Shown: positions 38,016 to 49,377 of the stretch, piece by piece | How positions within the stretch are numbered: the first letter of the stretch is position 1 | Layout: each line of letters begins with the position of its first letter | Origin: Torreya grandis | Lineage: Eukaryota; Streptophyta; Pinopsida; Cupressales; Taxaceae | Assembly (NCBI GenBank): GCA_037957365.1 | Contig: JARHVA010004229.1 | Coordinates: 1,501,001 to 1,565,000 of the forward strand | Length of the DNA: 64,000 nt | Direction of reading: 5' to 3' | Made by a program: the position numbers and the translations under genes | Notes under the pieces: generated by a model | The model's database searches: none | What the model saw: the letters and a program-made list of their open reading frames with translations, nothing else | What the model was told of the DNA's origin: nothing

Positions 38016-39729
38016 CATTTGCACATCTTGATCTTGGTAATTAATAGTCAGTTCACCTATCTAAATCGTATGAGAAGTGAACACAAGCTACTAGGCCAAA
38101 TACCTTGTTCTAAAATTTTGCACATTTACCACCTATTCACTTGAAGATATCCATGAAAAACCTATCCATTTTTTCATTTTGAGAAACAACATTGATATCA
38201 CTATTTTGATGACTACAAAAAATATTTCTTCTAAATCTATTGTCAATTTTTTGTATTATATATCCATTTAGCTAAAGAACTTCAATGTTTATTTTTAAAA
38301 ATGTGATCTTTTGATTAACACTAAAGTAATGACAATTATGAAATTGTTGTGAATCATGTTATTTCCCATGATATTTCTAAGATAGAGACCAAAACTACAA
38401 ATATGTGTATTCAAAAATAAAAAACATAAAGAATGAAGAATAACAGATAGAGTACTTCATTGATTAAAAATCAACACACATACCAAAATAGAAATGGGAA
38501 AAGGAAACAAACCAAAATTCTTAGAGAAAAATTATTTACGTGTCATAGAGGAAAATGAGGAGACTATACAAATCCATTCACTTTATGAGATAAGTACCTA
38601 ACATTTCAAAAAAATGGATTTTACTTAAGAGGTTCAAACACATTTAGCCAAGTAGGTGGGAAGAGGAACTTGAAGTAATAATTGACATAGAGATGATCAT
38701 TAATGAAAAAATCAACAATGTTTACCTATTTTGAAATCAAAACATTATGAATTCTCTAATATTTTGTGAGCACATTTCAACAATACTAAACATTTTTAAT
38801 GTATTCTTGGGTGACACAAAATGCACTTGTACTAGATTCATGATATAAACTAGAGTGAAGTGTATTAAATGTTACTTTATAAGCTAGAACAACAATAGGA
38901 GTATCTTATGGAATGTATTGAGTGTATATAATCCTTACCACAATATTTCCCATGCCAAAAATATTTCATCATTGAATGAGTCATTATCATTACCTTTATA
39001 AATCTCTTATATTAAAACCATTAATTTTGTTCTAGATTCATGTCTTTCTTGATTTCAACTCTAGCATACTTACAATCTTCAATTTGGGTGGGTTTTATTG
39101 ATCTGGATTCAAATTCAGTGTATAACTCTTATTTGATAGACCTAAAAATGAAATATCTAAGGAATATTCATATTTAACTATTTAATATTTCATTGTAATA
39201 CAAAATGGATTTTGTGTTTGACTAAAAATTGATTTCATGTTATCTTCTCCTTCAGAAAGTAAAACCTCACACTCTGTATTATGACTCATTTATGTTTGTG
39301 GTTAGTTTTTTTTAGATAACCCATTTTCTATTAGGATTATGGGGTTTAATTAGTTTGTTGAAATAGGCAAATTTATCTCTTCTTTTCCATGGGGGGAAGC
39401 TAAATTCTTCATATGCTCTCTAATCAATCATTAGTTCTTTTAACTATTCACCTTCTTCCATAATTATGAAACTAAAATAATAATATATTATAGGAAGGAC
39501 TTTGTCTCTTTCTCTATTAGACTTATGACATGTTTAATCAAGAATTGTTTTTTGGAGTCTCTTTTATAGATGTTTATGTCTATTTATTATATCAAGTTTC
39601 ATTACTTATGCACTATTCCCTATAATTATAGTATGTTTTCAAATTTCTTTCTTCAACATTCCAAACAATACCATGTCATCTTTGATCTTGATAGCTTATT
39701 TTTATGCATCTTCCAAGTCATTTGCCTTT

Positions 39730-40252
39730 TTACCTCATCAAGATGAATTTTGTCTCTAGTTGGATAGAAATAGTGAAAACATAGAGATAATTATTGGGAC
39801 TTGGTTGATCCACCTGAGAAATCAATCTTAATAATTTTTTGAAATGGGCTATAGACTCTCTCATCATCTCGCTTCTAGATTTGGTAGAATTTTGACAAAA
39901 ATGCAAACACATTAGCAACTAGTTTGAATCTATTTAGGAACTTGTTCATCAAGGTATCCAAATTCAAAATACATCCATATTTTGAGTTGTAAAACCACTC
40001 ATTAGTATATCTTATGAAAGTCTTGATAAAAATCATGATAATGACATCATCATGTATAACTTCTAAGATACTATAAGATATCATGAAGGCAACGATACGG
40101 TTATCTACATCTTGACCATTTTTACCTAAATTTTTTATAAATATATTGCTTGATCTTAGAGGTAACTCATCATATTGTTCCACATCCAATGGCCCAAAAT
40201 TTTTTCCCCATGGAACATGAGGAACATTGGGGTTGGGGTGAATCATTACCAT
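39730..40252 (-). pseudogene. gag remnant of the reverse-strand gypsy element
   Basis: On the minus strand an ATG at 40252 opens a frame of 125 codons that overlaps, in another frame, a second piece ending at 39730. Together they give a gypsy gag core: FGPLDVEQYDELPL, KNGQDVDNRIVAFM, IFIKTFIRYTNEWFY, LMNKFLNRFKLV, then ESIAHFKKLLRLISQ and DQPSPNNYLYVFTISIQLE. This matches the retrotransposon gag family (the helical segment around EWFY and the F-x-x-R-F motif). The overlap shows one frameshift. It lies about 115 bp downstream of the primer site, as expected for a first ORF. Confidence 0.82.
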
Positions 40253-40367
40253 TTATGAAATCAAGAAGGTGTGGGCAATAGGTATTATATCTCAAAAAAT
40301 TATTCATCCTCCATTATAGGAGAGATTCCTTAAAATGTCTAAAAATCATGTGCATAAAGCACTTCAA

Positions 40368-40385
40368 TCCTTAGTGGAGTTGCCA
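40368..40385 (-). other. Primer-binding site of the reverse-strand gypsy element
   Basis: Read on the minus strand the sequence is TGGCAACTCCACTAAGGA, starting 8 bases after the LTR end. It closely matches TGGTGACTCCACTAGGGA at 828-845 and the TGGCGACTCC-type primer sites I associate with plant Tat-like elements. Confidence 0.78.
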
Positions 40386-40393
40386 AAAACTAT

Positions 40394-40798
40394 TGGCTCA
40401 AAATTTTGTTAGGATACAAATTAGTGAGTTTGGGTCAACAATATGGGAACTGAGTCCTTAAATTAGTCAAAAACATAAGGTAAAAATCACTCTCATATTA
40501 TAATGTGGATCTACCTTTATTTAAATACAAAAATGGAAAATCAGGGGAAAATATATTCATATTTATTTATAGCAAAATATGTTTTTATTTTGGGTTTCAT
40601 ACTTTTAACTAGAAAACACATAATAAAGTTCAAATGGAATTTCTGGGAATGATATAAGGAAGGGAAAATTAAAATATGAATAAAATAATAATGGGATTAT
40701 TATATCCATTTAAACACATAAAATACCATGATAATCCTAAGAAAATTGAAATACAACTTTTGGTAGCTAAATATATGAGCAAGAATAGTAGAGGAACA
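40394..40798 (-). repeat. 5' LTR of the reverse-strand gypsy element
   Basis: Partner of 32091-32496. On the + strand it runs from TGGCTCAAAATTTTG to GAGGAACA. Primer site and gag follow it on the minus strand, fixing its identity as the 5' LTR. Confidence 0.8.
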
Positions 40799-40829
40799 TA
40801 CCAAGTCTTTCAAATCTACTTTAATGTTG

Positions 40830-42457
40830 ATGAATATAATGAATGAAGATGTTGCATTTAGGATTTTCCCATTCACATTAAAGAATTTTTCCTATGATTC
40901 ATTCCTCAAATTTTAATATAAATTAATTACTTCATGGAACTAGTGTCAAATAAATTTTATTTCCCAAATCATACATGTTACCAGTCCCATTCTAGTGTAT
41001 CAACATTTCACCAGTATGAAGAAGGAGTTGAATGAGCCAAACCATGATTTTTACACAAGGTTTTAAAAGATGTACAATTAGATAAGTTTTGAACATAAAC
41101 CAAAAGAGGATATAGTGCTTGAAATGTATAAGAATGCATTGGATCTAATTACTACAATATTTATATAAAGATATACCATTATAAACACTCTAGAACTGGC
41201 CTATGAATAAGTGATCAACATTGATAGGAAACTCAATCCTTAGATACCAAAAACTCCCAATCTCAATTTTTATTTCCCAACTTTTAATCTAGTTCCTTAT
41301 GTGAATTATAATGTTCTTGCATACAGCTAGAAATAATTATATACACTGCCTCTTATGACACATCAAACATCAAATCAGAACTATGGTTTTTTGAAAAATC
41401 ATGAACAAATGAATCATCACAAGTAGATTCAACCTTCAATATAATTTTATACTATTTTTCCTCAAGGTTTAGACTCTACCAAAGTATAATTATATTCTAT
41501 ATAGATAGTGGTTAAAATTTTAATCAATGTTTTCTTTAAGATGCATATGAAGATAGGTAATGTTACTGGTCAGAACAATAATCAAAATTTTGGATTTCAA
41601 AGATATAAAAGGAATTTTAAAAAGTATATAAATAATTTGTAACAATAACCTAATAATTTTCCATAGATAAACATAATGGAGATAACTTTACCTAACTGGT
41701 GTAGGGTTCACAACACACCACAATGTGGTGACCTTGATTATGTTGAGTTTTAGGCAACATTTGAAATATTCCAAAAAGAAATGGTGAGGGAAGATTTAAT
41801 GAATATTCCACTAGAATTACCCCATTTTATTTTTTCCTCAAGAAAATTTATGGTCTTTGAAACTCATGAGATTCCTTTACCAAGTGAAGATGATAGTGTA
41901 CCAGAGGATAATTTTGATGAGGTAGACACTTTCCAATAGTTACAAAGAAATAATTATAATTTGAGGAACATGAAACCCTTAATTACATATACTCATCCAA
42001 ACAATATGACTATTCCCTTCAATCTAAAGGTTGATAATAATCCACCTCCCCAAAAATTGAATTATAAAGCCCTAAACAAGGAAGAATAGATCAAACGTGG
42101 ATACAACATTGTTGAAGACAAGAAAAAGATAAAATAAAATCTCACTCTTCAAGAATTGATGCAAATTAATAAACAATGAGAACTTATTTTAATTTCTATT
42201 ATAGAAAAGTATATTTTAGATAAGCCAAAAATATCTCTCACAAATGTCATATACAAGATTAATCTATAAGTTCCTCTTTCTTGTTAACTATTTGAGTTTT
42301 TGCTAAGAATATACATAATTTATTAATTGATTCCAAAGATTTAGCCACTATAATGCCAACTTATTTTAGTCAAAATATTATATTAAATCCAAGAACATAT
42401 AAGAGGATGTTTTCATAGCTATATAAAATAATAGTGGTTATGGTTGGATAACTAAGC
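40830..42457 (+). pseudogene. gag and start of protease of the giant Tat-type element
   Basis: Starting around the ATG at 40838 (MNEDVAFRIFPFTLKNF) the frame resembles Tat-type gag, followed by heavily broken sequence. Near 41694-41760 it reads LPNWCRVHNTPQCGDLDYVEF, a Cys/His segment like the degenerate zinc knuckle of such gags. QRNNYNLRNMKPLITYTHP (about 41940-41996) and the NLTLQELMQI block (about 42140) lead towards the protease, which is interrupted at 42470 by a retrocopy. Numerous stops, many at expected Gln or Trp codons, make it a relic. Confidence 0.65.
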
Positions 42458-42469
42458 TATGTGAGTATC

Positions 42470-43849
42470 ATTATTGTGAAACTCTAGGGGGGTTTGAAAG
42501 GGAGAAGTTGTCAATGCCATTGGGACAAATTTACCTCATGATCATGAATTAATTTACTCTAAAGGGTCAATTAAATGTATTTTACCACTACCACTTTGCT
42601 TTGCTTAATCATTTTAGGAATCAGATGGAGATTAGCCTCCTCGTTTTCCTATTGTCTTCTCTAGAAAACTCTGTTAAGTCAACCAAGGAAATTCATGTTA
42701 AAAATCATAAGTACCCTCTCATACCCATTCACGAAGGTCTCATTCTAAGGTTATACCATTTTAATTTTTCCTTGTGTCCACCAAAAATAATTAAAGTTAT
42801 CTTACTTGAGGATACCCCATCAACCTTATCTCCTATTGTTAAAGCTAAAGATAACAAAACTATCAAGACCCCTAAAATCTCCCTTAAAAATCTAAAATGG
42901 GGTCCTAGATTTTAAGATTGTATTACCCATATTATGACCCCTACCATTGATTCCAAAATTAAATCTCCTAAGAAAGCTAGTGGTAGACTTAACACTCCTA
43001 ATTAGGAGAATGAGAAAGCTATGGTGGTGTCTATTAAAAGGTATTGGAAGACTATGCAGGATGAGATCAACGTGTAGTCTAAGAAGGATAAAATTGGGAA
43101 AGAGAAATTTAGTAGGGTTATAGAGTCTATGAAAGGCTTATATTTGGGCTTGAGACCTAAACAAGCAAGGAATGATGATGGGGGTGGTACTGGCAAGTAT
43201 GGGGCTCAAGGATTTCATAGGTCTAGCCATATTTCAAGAATCCCATCCACTAACCCATAAGGTATTAAAATTTATAATGATTTTGAGTTTTTTTAGGATA
43301 CCATTGGGGAGGGAGAAGATAAAACACCCATCGAATCTATACAAGAAGATGAAGGAGAAAACCACTTTGCCAAATTGAACAAGCCTAACTTAGAGGAGAT
43401 GGAAGAAGCTAATAGGGAAGCCCATGGTTAGAAGAAGAAGGGAAGACACTCATTATGTGTTAAGAATATTGATTAAATAATGGTATTTAAATCTAAGGTG
43501 GACAAGATGCAAAAGAAATAGAGGTTATGTCTAAATTTGTTGCCAAGGCTCTTCATCATGCAGCTTCAGTGTTTGCTGCTATTAAAGATTATGATGACAA
43601 GGTTAGAGATATGGGGGTGGATATCCTTGATGATTATAAGGATATGGTCAATTTCTTTGACATGTATTGGATAAATTATAGCCTTTAGTGGTTCTATTGC
43701 TTTTTATGTTTGGTTTTTTCTCATTTTTTATATGTTAATTATGTGCTATTAATACACTATTTCTAGTGCATTTGAGGTATTTTTACTTAGGGGATACTTT
43801 GTATAGGGTTCAAGACCATTTTTCATACTAAACTAATCAAAAAATAAAT
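42470..43849 (+). mobile_element. 1.4-kb retrocopy with A-rich tail and 12-bp target duplication
   Basis: The 12-mer TATGTGAGTATC occurs at 42458-42469 and 43850-43861, flanking the insert, which ends in AATCAAAAAATAAA. That is the signature of target-primed reverse transcription. The insert interrupts the giant element's protease region. Inside, a broken + strand frame (about 42600-43690) encodes Lys-rich segments, EKFSRVIESMKGLYLGLRPK, and further on MSKFVAKALHHAASVFAAI with DMGVDILDDYKDMVNFFDMY before a stop at about 43690 and an AT-rich 3' untranslated-like part. I recognise no family: it could be a 5'-truncated LINE, a non-autonomous non-LTR element, or a processed pseudogene. Confidence 0.72.
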
Positions 43850-43861
43850 TATGTGAGTATC

Positions 43862-44184
43862 TAAGTTGCATCTAAACCACATGTGAATATGGCTATAGAT
43901 ATACGAGTGGTATATATTCTAGAAGGATATGGATAAATACTAAGTAAATATTCATCAAAGATGACAAATGGATATGTAGTAATAGAGTTATCTCATATTT
44001 GGATACCATGGAGAGTATTCCAAATCAAATCCAAATTTATTGAGATCCAATAATGAAGCACACTATAGGTAAATACAATGTTATGAATGAATAGGTAAGT
44101 TATAAATCTAATAGTCTTTGGATTTATACATTTGCCTTGAAGTATGAGGTACAAAAACCAAAATTATAGGGATCTACCCAATTT
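43862..44184 (+). other. Protease-RNase H linker of the giant element
   Basis: Resumption of the polyprotein after the retrocopy. Short readable pieces such as VIELSHIWIPWRVFQIKSKF (about 43980-44040) match the region that follows the protease in related polyproteins. No complete domain. Confidence 0.45.
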
Positions 44185-44575
44185 TTGACTCTCCATTTTG
44201 ATGGCACAAGATCCAAGAGAGTATTAGGTATTGGTGCATAAATTATCAATTTATAATGAATTAAATACTTAGTAGTGTATAAACTACAATTCTTGTACAT
44301 AAACAATAGAGTAGAGTACAAGGAACTAAATTTGGGAATGAAATTCTCTCTCAAAAATAATGTGAAGTGGATAATTATATATTGAGATTAATATCTCATT
44401 ACTAATTAGGTCAAAAATAAATACCAATATAAAATTTAATATCTTAAAAGGTACAAACACATGGCCTATGCTTTTATTGATTCATTTGAATAATTCAATA
44501 TATTAGTTATTCCTATGGAATAAAACTAGGTTACTAACTTAGTGGCATCTTCAAATTCCATTTTGGCACCATTAT
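44185..44575 (+). pseudogene. Archaeal-type RNase H remnant of the giant element, upstream of RT
   Basis: LTLHFDGTRSKRVLGIGA (about 44190-44243) gives the first catalytic Asp in its DGT/S context. NNRVEYKELNLGMKFSL (about 44302-44352) gives the Glu helix, and NQVKNKYQYKIxYLKRYKHM the later helix, ending with NILVIPMEQN-like sequence near 44520. This parallels the domain at 3340-3732 of the first Tat-type element, again before RT, so the order is shared by two independent insertions. Confidence 0.72.
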
Positions 44576-44989
44576 AAGAATCCAAATTTTGATCTTACCC
44601 AAAATTTATAATGGAACTCATGCCTTACCCATATATTTTTGATAATGGGGAAAATTTCTAAGTGTTTGATGATGATCAATAGAATGTCAAATTTATGACC
44701 AATTTGGGATAATTTAAATCTCAAATCATTGATGATAAAGAGATAAATTATCTATGATAAGAGGAATTAGGATAAAAAGGGGTTGTTTAATTGAAATATA
44801 ATAATATTATTTTAAATATGGTTTCTTTAGATATAAACTTTTATACGGATCCCCAAGCCCAGATGTAGAGGTCACCCAAAATTAATGAATTTGAGTTCCA
44901 TAAGGAAAACATAGGGCATGAAAGTGATCCATGCTATGTAAACATTGGTCTAAGATGCACCCTAAAATAAATACAAATGGTGAAAAATT

Positions 44990-45890
44990 CAATCTAGTAT
45001 AATAATGTTATTTCTTGGACTTATGAAGACTTAAAGGTTTTTAAACCAAGAGTCATCACCCATACAATCTAACTTAAGATATACCATAAGACATTAAGGC
45101 ATAGATAGAGTTTGATCAATCCCATCTTATAAAAACCCATCTAGAAGGAAGTGGATAAGATGTTAAATGCAAATTTAGTGTTCCCTATTAGACATTCAAA
45201 TTGATTTTCCAATATGGTTGAGGTCAAAAAATAATGGGGAAATTAGATTGTGTGTTGATTTTAAGAACCTCAATAAGGCTTATGTGAAAGACAACTACCC
45301 TTTACCTTTCATAGATGATTTGATCAAAATAGTAGGTGGTTTTAGAATGATGTTATTCTTGGATGGGTTTTAAGGATATAACTAAGTGCTAATAGAATTT
45401 GAAGACATCAAGATAACATTTACCAGTAATTTAGGGACCTATTCCTACAAGAGGATGTCATGTGTACTGATTAACAAATGGGGCACCTTTTAGCAGGCTA
45501 TGGATCACACATTCCAAGCGCTGATAGTAAATGCATAATCATTTACATAGATAACCTCACTATTTTCTCAATGAATATAACTCATCATGTAGGCCATCTA
45601 CAGTTAATATTTAAAGTATGTTGATTTTTTGGCATCTTGATAAACCATAAAAAGAGAACATTTAGTGTTATTAAGGGTAAATTGATGGGGCACATAATCA
45701 CCAAAGAGGGTATCATCATTGATATAGATAGAGTTAAGGGGATATCAAAGATAACATTCCCAAATAGTAAGAAAGATGGCAAGTCCTTATTTAGAAAGAT
45801 AAATTTTATAGGTAAATTTATCTCTAATTTTACATTAATATTTAGGCATCTAAATGTAATCCTTAAGAAATATTCCAAATTAGAATGGAC
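44990..45890 (+). pseudogene. Reverse transcriptase remnant of the giant element
   Basis: ISWTYEDLKVFKPRVITHTI (about 45013) starts the domain, and NANLVFPIRHSN (about 45170-45205) and DFKNLNKAYVKDNYPLPF-like sequence near 45256-45310 follow. The catalytic box reads Y-I-D-N at 45544-45555 in place of YIDD, the second Asp changed by a G-to-A transition. KGKLMGHIITKEGIIIDIDR (45673-45732) and FRKINFIGKFISNFTLIFRH follow. The stretch 45637-45939 is open; elsewhere stops are frequent. Confidence 0.8.
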
Positions 45891-45899
45891 ACTAGAGGC

Positions 45900-46300
45900 C
45901 ATAATGTCTTTTAAATACATTAAGGGTTATATATCATAGGACCTAATATTGATAATCCCTAAATTCAAAAAAGAAAGATAGAAGTGAGCATACCAATAAT
46001 TATTATATTCATTTTATTTAGAACATACAATTACTATCTTACTTACCTATAATAAGGATGAAAGTGATCATACCATTGCATTCATGAGAAAAAATTTAAA
46101 AGAAATAGAGCTGAAGTAATCCATCATAGGCAAGTAGGTATTTTCCCTTGTCAAAGTGGTAATAAAATTTTGGAATTACATCTTAAGAAATAATATCATT
46201 ACTATTGTGATACACCTTGCTATAAAGCTCAGTTTCAGACATAACAAACTAGGGGATCATAGAGGGAAGTATATATTAAAAAAATTAGGATTTTGACATA
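45900..46300 (+). pseudogene. Gypsy-type RNase H remnant of the giant element
   Basis: After the RT thumb, HTIAFMRKNLKEIELKxSII (about 46071-46130) and VFSLVKVVIKFWNYILRNNI (about 46140-46199) are the recognisable middle of a gypsy RNase H, followed by the HLAIKLSFRHNKLGD block near 46220-46260. The N-terminal part is too broken to place its catalytic residues. Confidence 0.68.
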
Positions 46301-46479
46301 GAAATCAATCTTGCCAAAATTGTTAGAGGATAAGGCATTATTTAGATTATGATTGAGCCTAACCCATGCATCACCACTGAGGATATATATGAGACACAAG
46401 TATTTAGAGGAGTTTGTTATGTTGACATCATTTAATATATCCTCAAAATTACCTAGACCCTAGGAATTAATAGAGATCA

Positions 46480-47290
46480 AAAGAGATATTTAAGGCTCCG
46501 AGCTTCTCACTACATGATCAAAAAGGAGATTATATACAAAAGAAACTATGAAGGCATCTACTTGAGATGTGTATCACGAGAAGAAGCTAAATAAATCTTA
46601 GATAACTTTAATATAATATATTAGTTATCATCTATATGGAAACACCACATCCCATAAGATTCTTGGGATGGGTTACTATTGGCCAATTGTCTTTACGAAT
46701 GCATATAATCATGTGATAACATGAAATGAACACTAGGTATTGTACAAAGAGAGAAGCTAATATTGTAATCTAGTTATACCCTATAATTGAAGGAAGGCCA
46801 TTTATTTAATGGTGCTTAGATTTCATTGATGTCATCAAATTGAACTCTTTAGTTAACCATAAATTCATGTTCATAAACCTAGATTATTACACTTGATGGG
46901 GTAAAGTGGTGGCTACAAAACATTATGGAGTATAGGATGTCAATAAATTTTTTAAATAAAACATCATAACTAGGTTTGTTAACTCTATTTCCTTAGTTTT
47001 TGATAATGGGATAGTCTTCCAATCAGCTAAGTTCACTAAATGGGCCCATGGTAATCAAATCACCATCAAGTCATCCTCCAAACAAGATATAAGCAAGCCC
47101 TCAAGGATTCACCTTACCTAATATTATATGGATGATATTCGATATTCCCAATTATGCTCAAATTTACAACATATCAATTCATGTAGGAGTACATGGAACC
47201 AAGTGAGAACATGGAGTCTAGATTATTTGATATAATAGAAATGAAATATTTAAGGTAAAAAAAACTTCATAATTTTAGTAAGCATCAAGA
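46480..47290 (+). pseudogene. Integrase remnant of the giant element, core deletion
   Basis: The N-terminal zinc region is poorly preserved. The core is seen as a WWGKVVATKHYGV-like stretch near 46905 and FDNGIVFQSAKFTKWAHGN (about 46999-47055), which contains the second catalytic Asp. The sequence then jumps from the SSSKQD block (about 47070-47090) directly to QALKDSPYLILYG (about 47093-47131). The segment that should carry the catalytic Glu (the NGxxEST region) is therefore missing, an internal deletion of perhaps 150 bp. Confidence 0.7.
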
Positions 47291-47801
47291 CTTGGTCAAA
47301 AGGTGGCTTGAGAAAAGATTAAAGTTTAAATCATTCATAAAATATAGCATGGTGCTTCTATGGGACAAAGCCCATGAAAATAAAGGGTAGAATGAGAATT
47401 TTGACCCCTAAAGGATCAAACCTTGTCATATATCTTAGGTAAAAATTCTTTCTATTTAATGGATATCCAAGGTAATGAACTAACATATCTAGTTAGTGGG
47501 AATTTTTTTAAGTACTACTTCATGGAAGTAACATCTAGAGATATCCCTGAGTAATAAAAAGTGTGGTGGTAGAAGTAGGAGTAGAGTAGATCTACTAATT
47601 TAATAGTAAGGTTTTTTTTCTATCATTTTATTTCATTAGATTAGTTTTATGATTTCTAGATTAGCCTTTCCTATTTTCAACATTTTACTTTCTTTTAGTT
47701 CAGTTCCCTACTTCCTAAAATATGTGTATTTTATTTGTGAAAATATGATTAAATTATTTTAGTATAACCAAGATAATATACAATACACAAGGCCTCTCAT
47801 C
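47291..47801 (+). other. Post-integrase region of the giant element
   Basis: Broken C-terminal pol sequence up to about 47500, then AT-rich non-coding DNA as far as the insertion point of the Copia-type element. No signal recognised. Confidence 0.45.
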
Positions 47802-48107
47802 TATTAGGATTTAATATCCATAATATTATTAATTGTAAATAACATAATATTAATAATTACATTATTAGAGTATTATTAATTATTATTAATATATTATTGT
47901 TACGCATAACAATAATATATAAGTTGTTAGCTGATTTGTTGTTACTCATGACTATTCTAGGTTATATGATCCTATTTTTTAGGAGGTTGTTATGCTACCT
48001 CCATGTCTATATAATAGCCAAATGTTTTGTATCGTGTATGTTGAAATAATATCATGTGATTATTATTATCTCTAAAAATATGTATTCTACTCTTTTGATT
48101 CCCATCA
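47802..48107 (+). repeat. 5' LTR of the gag-only Copia-type element
   Basis: Begins TATTAGGATTTAATATCC (first TG mutated to TA) and ends CCCATCA. It contains the TATA box CTATATAATAG at 48007-48017, conserved at 56422-56432. Colinear with the 3' LTR without indels. Confidence 0.93.
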
Positions 48108-48108
48108 C

Positions 48109-48120
48109 TAGTATCAGAGC
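48109..48120 (+). other. Primer-binding site, iMet type, one mismatch
   Basis: TAGTATCAGAGC, one base after the LTR end. It differs from the standard TGGTATCAGAGC by a single G-to-A change. Confidence 0.9.
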
Positions 48121-49014
48121 AAAGATGAGATCTTGAGCACTATTTTTGTATTATGGTTTCATAAGGATTTTGAGTGTTGTTTTTTTTCAGCCATATGTTG
48201 ATTTTTACATCTCTAATTGATCATATTTGAGCATGAATATCTCTAAGCACATTATGTCATTTAGTTTATCTTCATGCTAGAAACTTATGGAAGATCATAG
48301 GTATGATATGTTTCTTCGATACTCATACACCCATGGTAGATAGGTAACTTAATTATGGAGCTATCATGGATATTTTTTCAAGTGCATGTATATTTTTGAC
48401 TGATTTGATGGAATTTTTTGGTAGTTAGGTGACATAATATGAATAGCTTGAATACTCACTGTATTGATACTCATATACTCATTGTATTGGAATATTTTGG
48501 ATGCTCATTGTATTTCATCCTCATCATGATAGACTCATTTTATTTCATCTTCTAGTGAGCTATATATTATTCGATGTAGCTTTGCAAAACTAGGTTTTAA
48601 TTCCATCTTATTGTGTTATATACGCTAAGAGTCAGTTCTTTTTCTATTCTATATCTTATTTAAAAATGATGATCTCATTATAATTTCCTTAGTTTGGTTA
48701 GCAATTGTTGAATATATTATTTAGACATGAAAAAAAAGTGTTATTGTCATATATATGACAATCTGATGTTAATAGTTATAGTTAATAAGTTTTTTTAGAA
48801 TCATTGAGCTAGTTTTTGTATTATTTAATTATTTGGCCATTGTCAAAATAGTGTTATTAGGAAAAAATTCATATTGTTTTTTTATTTATTGTCATTAAAA
48901 ATTCAAAAATTTTAGAGTTTCTTATTGAGTACTTTTTAGGTGATTATTAGGAAAAAAATCATATTGTTTATATAGATGCATTTTTAGAGTATCTAATGTC
49001 CTAGTTATTAAAAT
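48121..49014 (+). other. Leader of the gag-only Copia-type element
   Basis: About 900 bp of AT-rich untranslated sequence, long for a Copia element. It repeats local motifs (AGGAAAAAATTCATATTG near 48860 and 48950) but shows no coding frame. Confidence 0.6.
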
Positions 49015-49377
49015 GGACATTACCCTAGAAAAAATTATAGGTTTCAAATTTCATATGTGGAAAGTCAAAATTCAAATGCAACTCATGAAAAAAAAGTTGT
49101 GGAAAATAGTAAATGGAACCAAGACAACACATACAGATGCAAACTGATGTGAGGCAACTGAATTGGGAACGATATATCCCAATAAAGTTGTGAGCTTGGA
49201 TTTGGTGGAGGACTAATGGCTCTGAGTGGAGGCAAGGAGAAGTTAGGCCATGGTGAGGGCTCAGGTAAAGCGCGGATGGGCCAAGGGTAGGATTCCCAAG
49301 TGCGAGAGGCATTTTATTCCAGTGAAAGACCCAAAGTCTCTAAGGTAAATGGCCATTTCCCATGCAGCCAAGATAGG

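Larger units (their letters stand above)
32497..39729 (-). other. Internal region of the reverse-strand gypsy element, nothing recognised
   Basis: Seven kilobases of AT-rich sequence with only short open frames on both strands. None shows RT, RNase H, integrase or protease motifs. It holds a short tandem repeat (35245-35402) and a large microsatellite (37505-38014), described separately. The part nearest gag (about 39100-39700) is probably degraded gag C-terminus on the minus strand. Confidence 0.5.
32091..40798 (-). mobile_element. Reverse-strand Ty3/gypsy element, gag-bearing, pol not recognised
   Basis: Direct repeats of about 405 bp (32091-32496 and 40394-40798) flank a reverse-strand gag (39730-40252). 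On the minus strand the right-hand LTR is followed after 8 bases by a primer site, so it is the 5' LTR. The remaining 7.2 kb has no RT, integrase or RNase H that I can recognise on either strand, so the element may be non-autonomous or decayed beyond recognition. The flanking pentamers CTGGT and TACCA do not match, and the host LTR's last 300 bp and leader are missing here, so a deletion probably accompanied or followed insertion. Confidence 0.75.

Noticed and set aside
37442..38044. Several overlapping open frames of 80-190 codons on both strands, rich in Tyr and Ile
   Set aside because: They are translations of the (TA)n/(CATA)n microsatellite; repeats without CG-type stops stay open in all frames.
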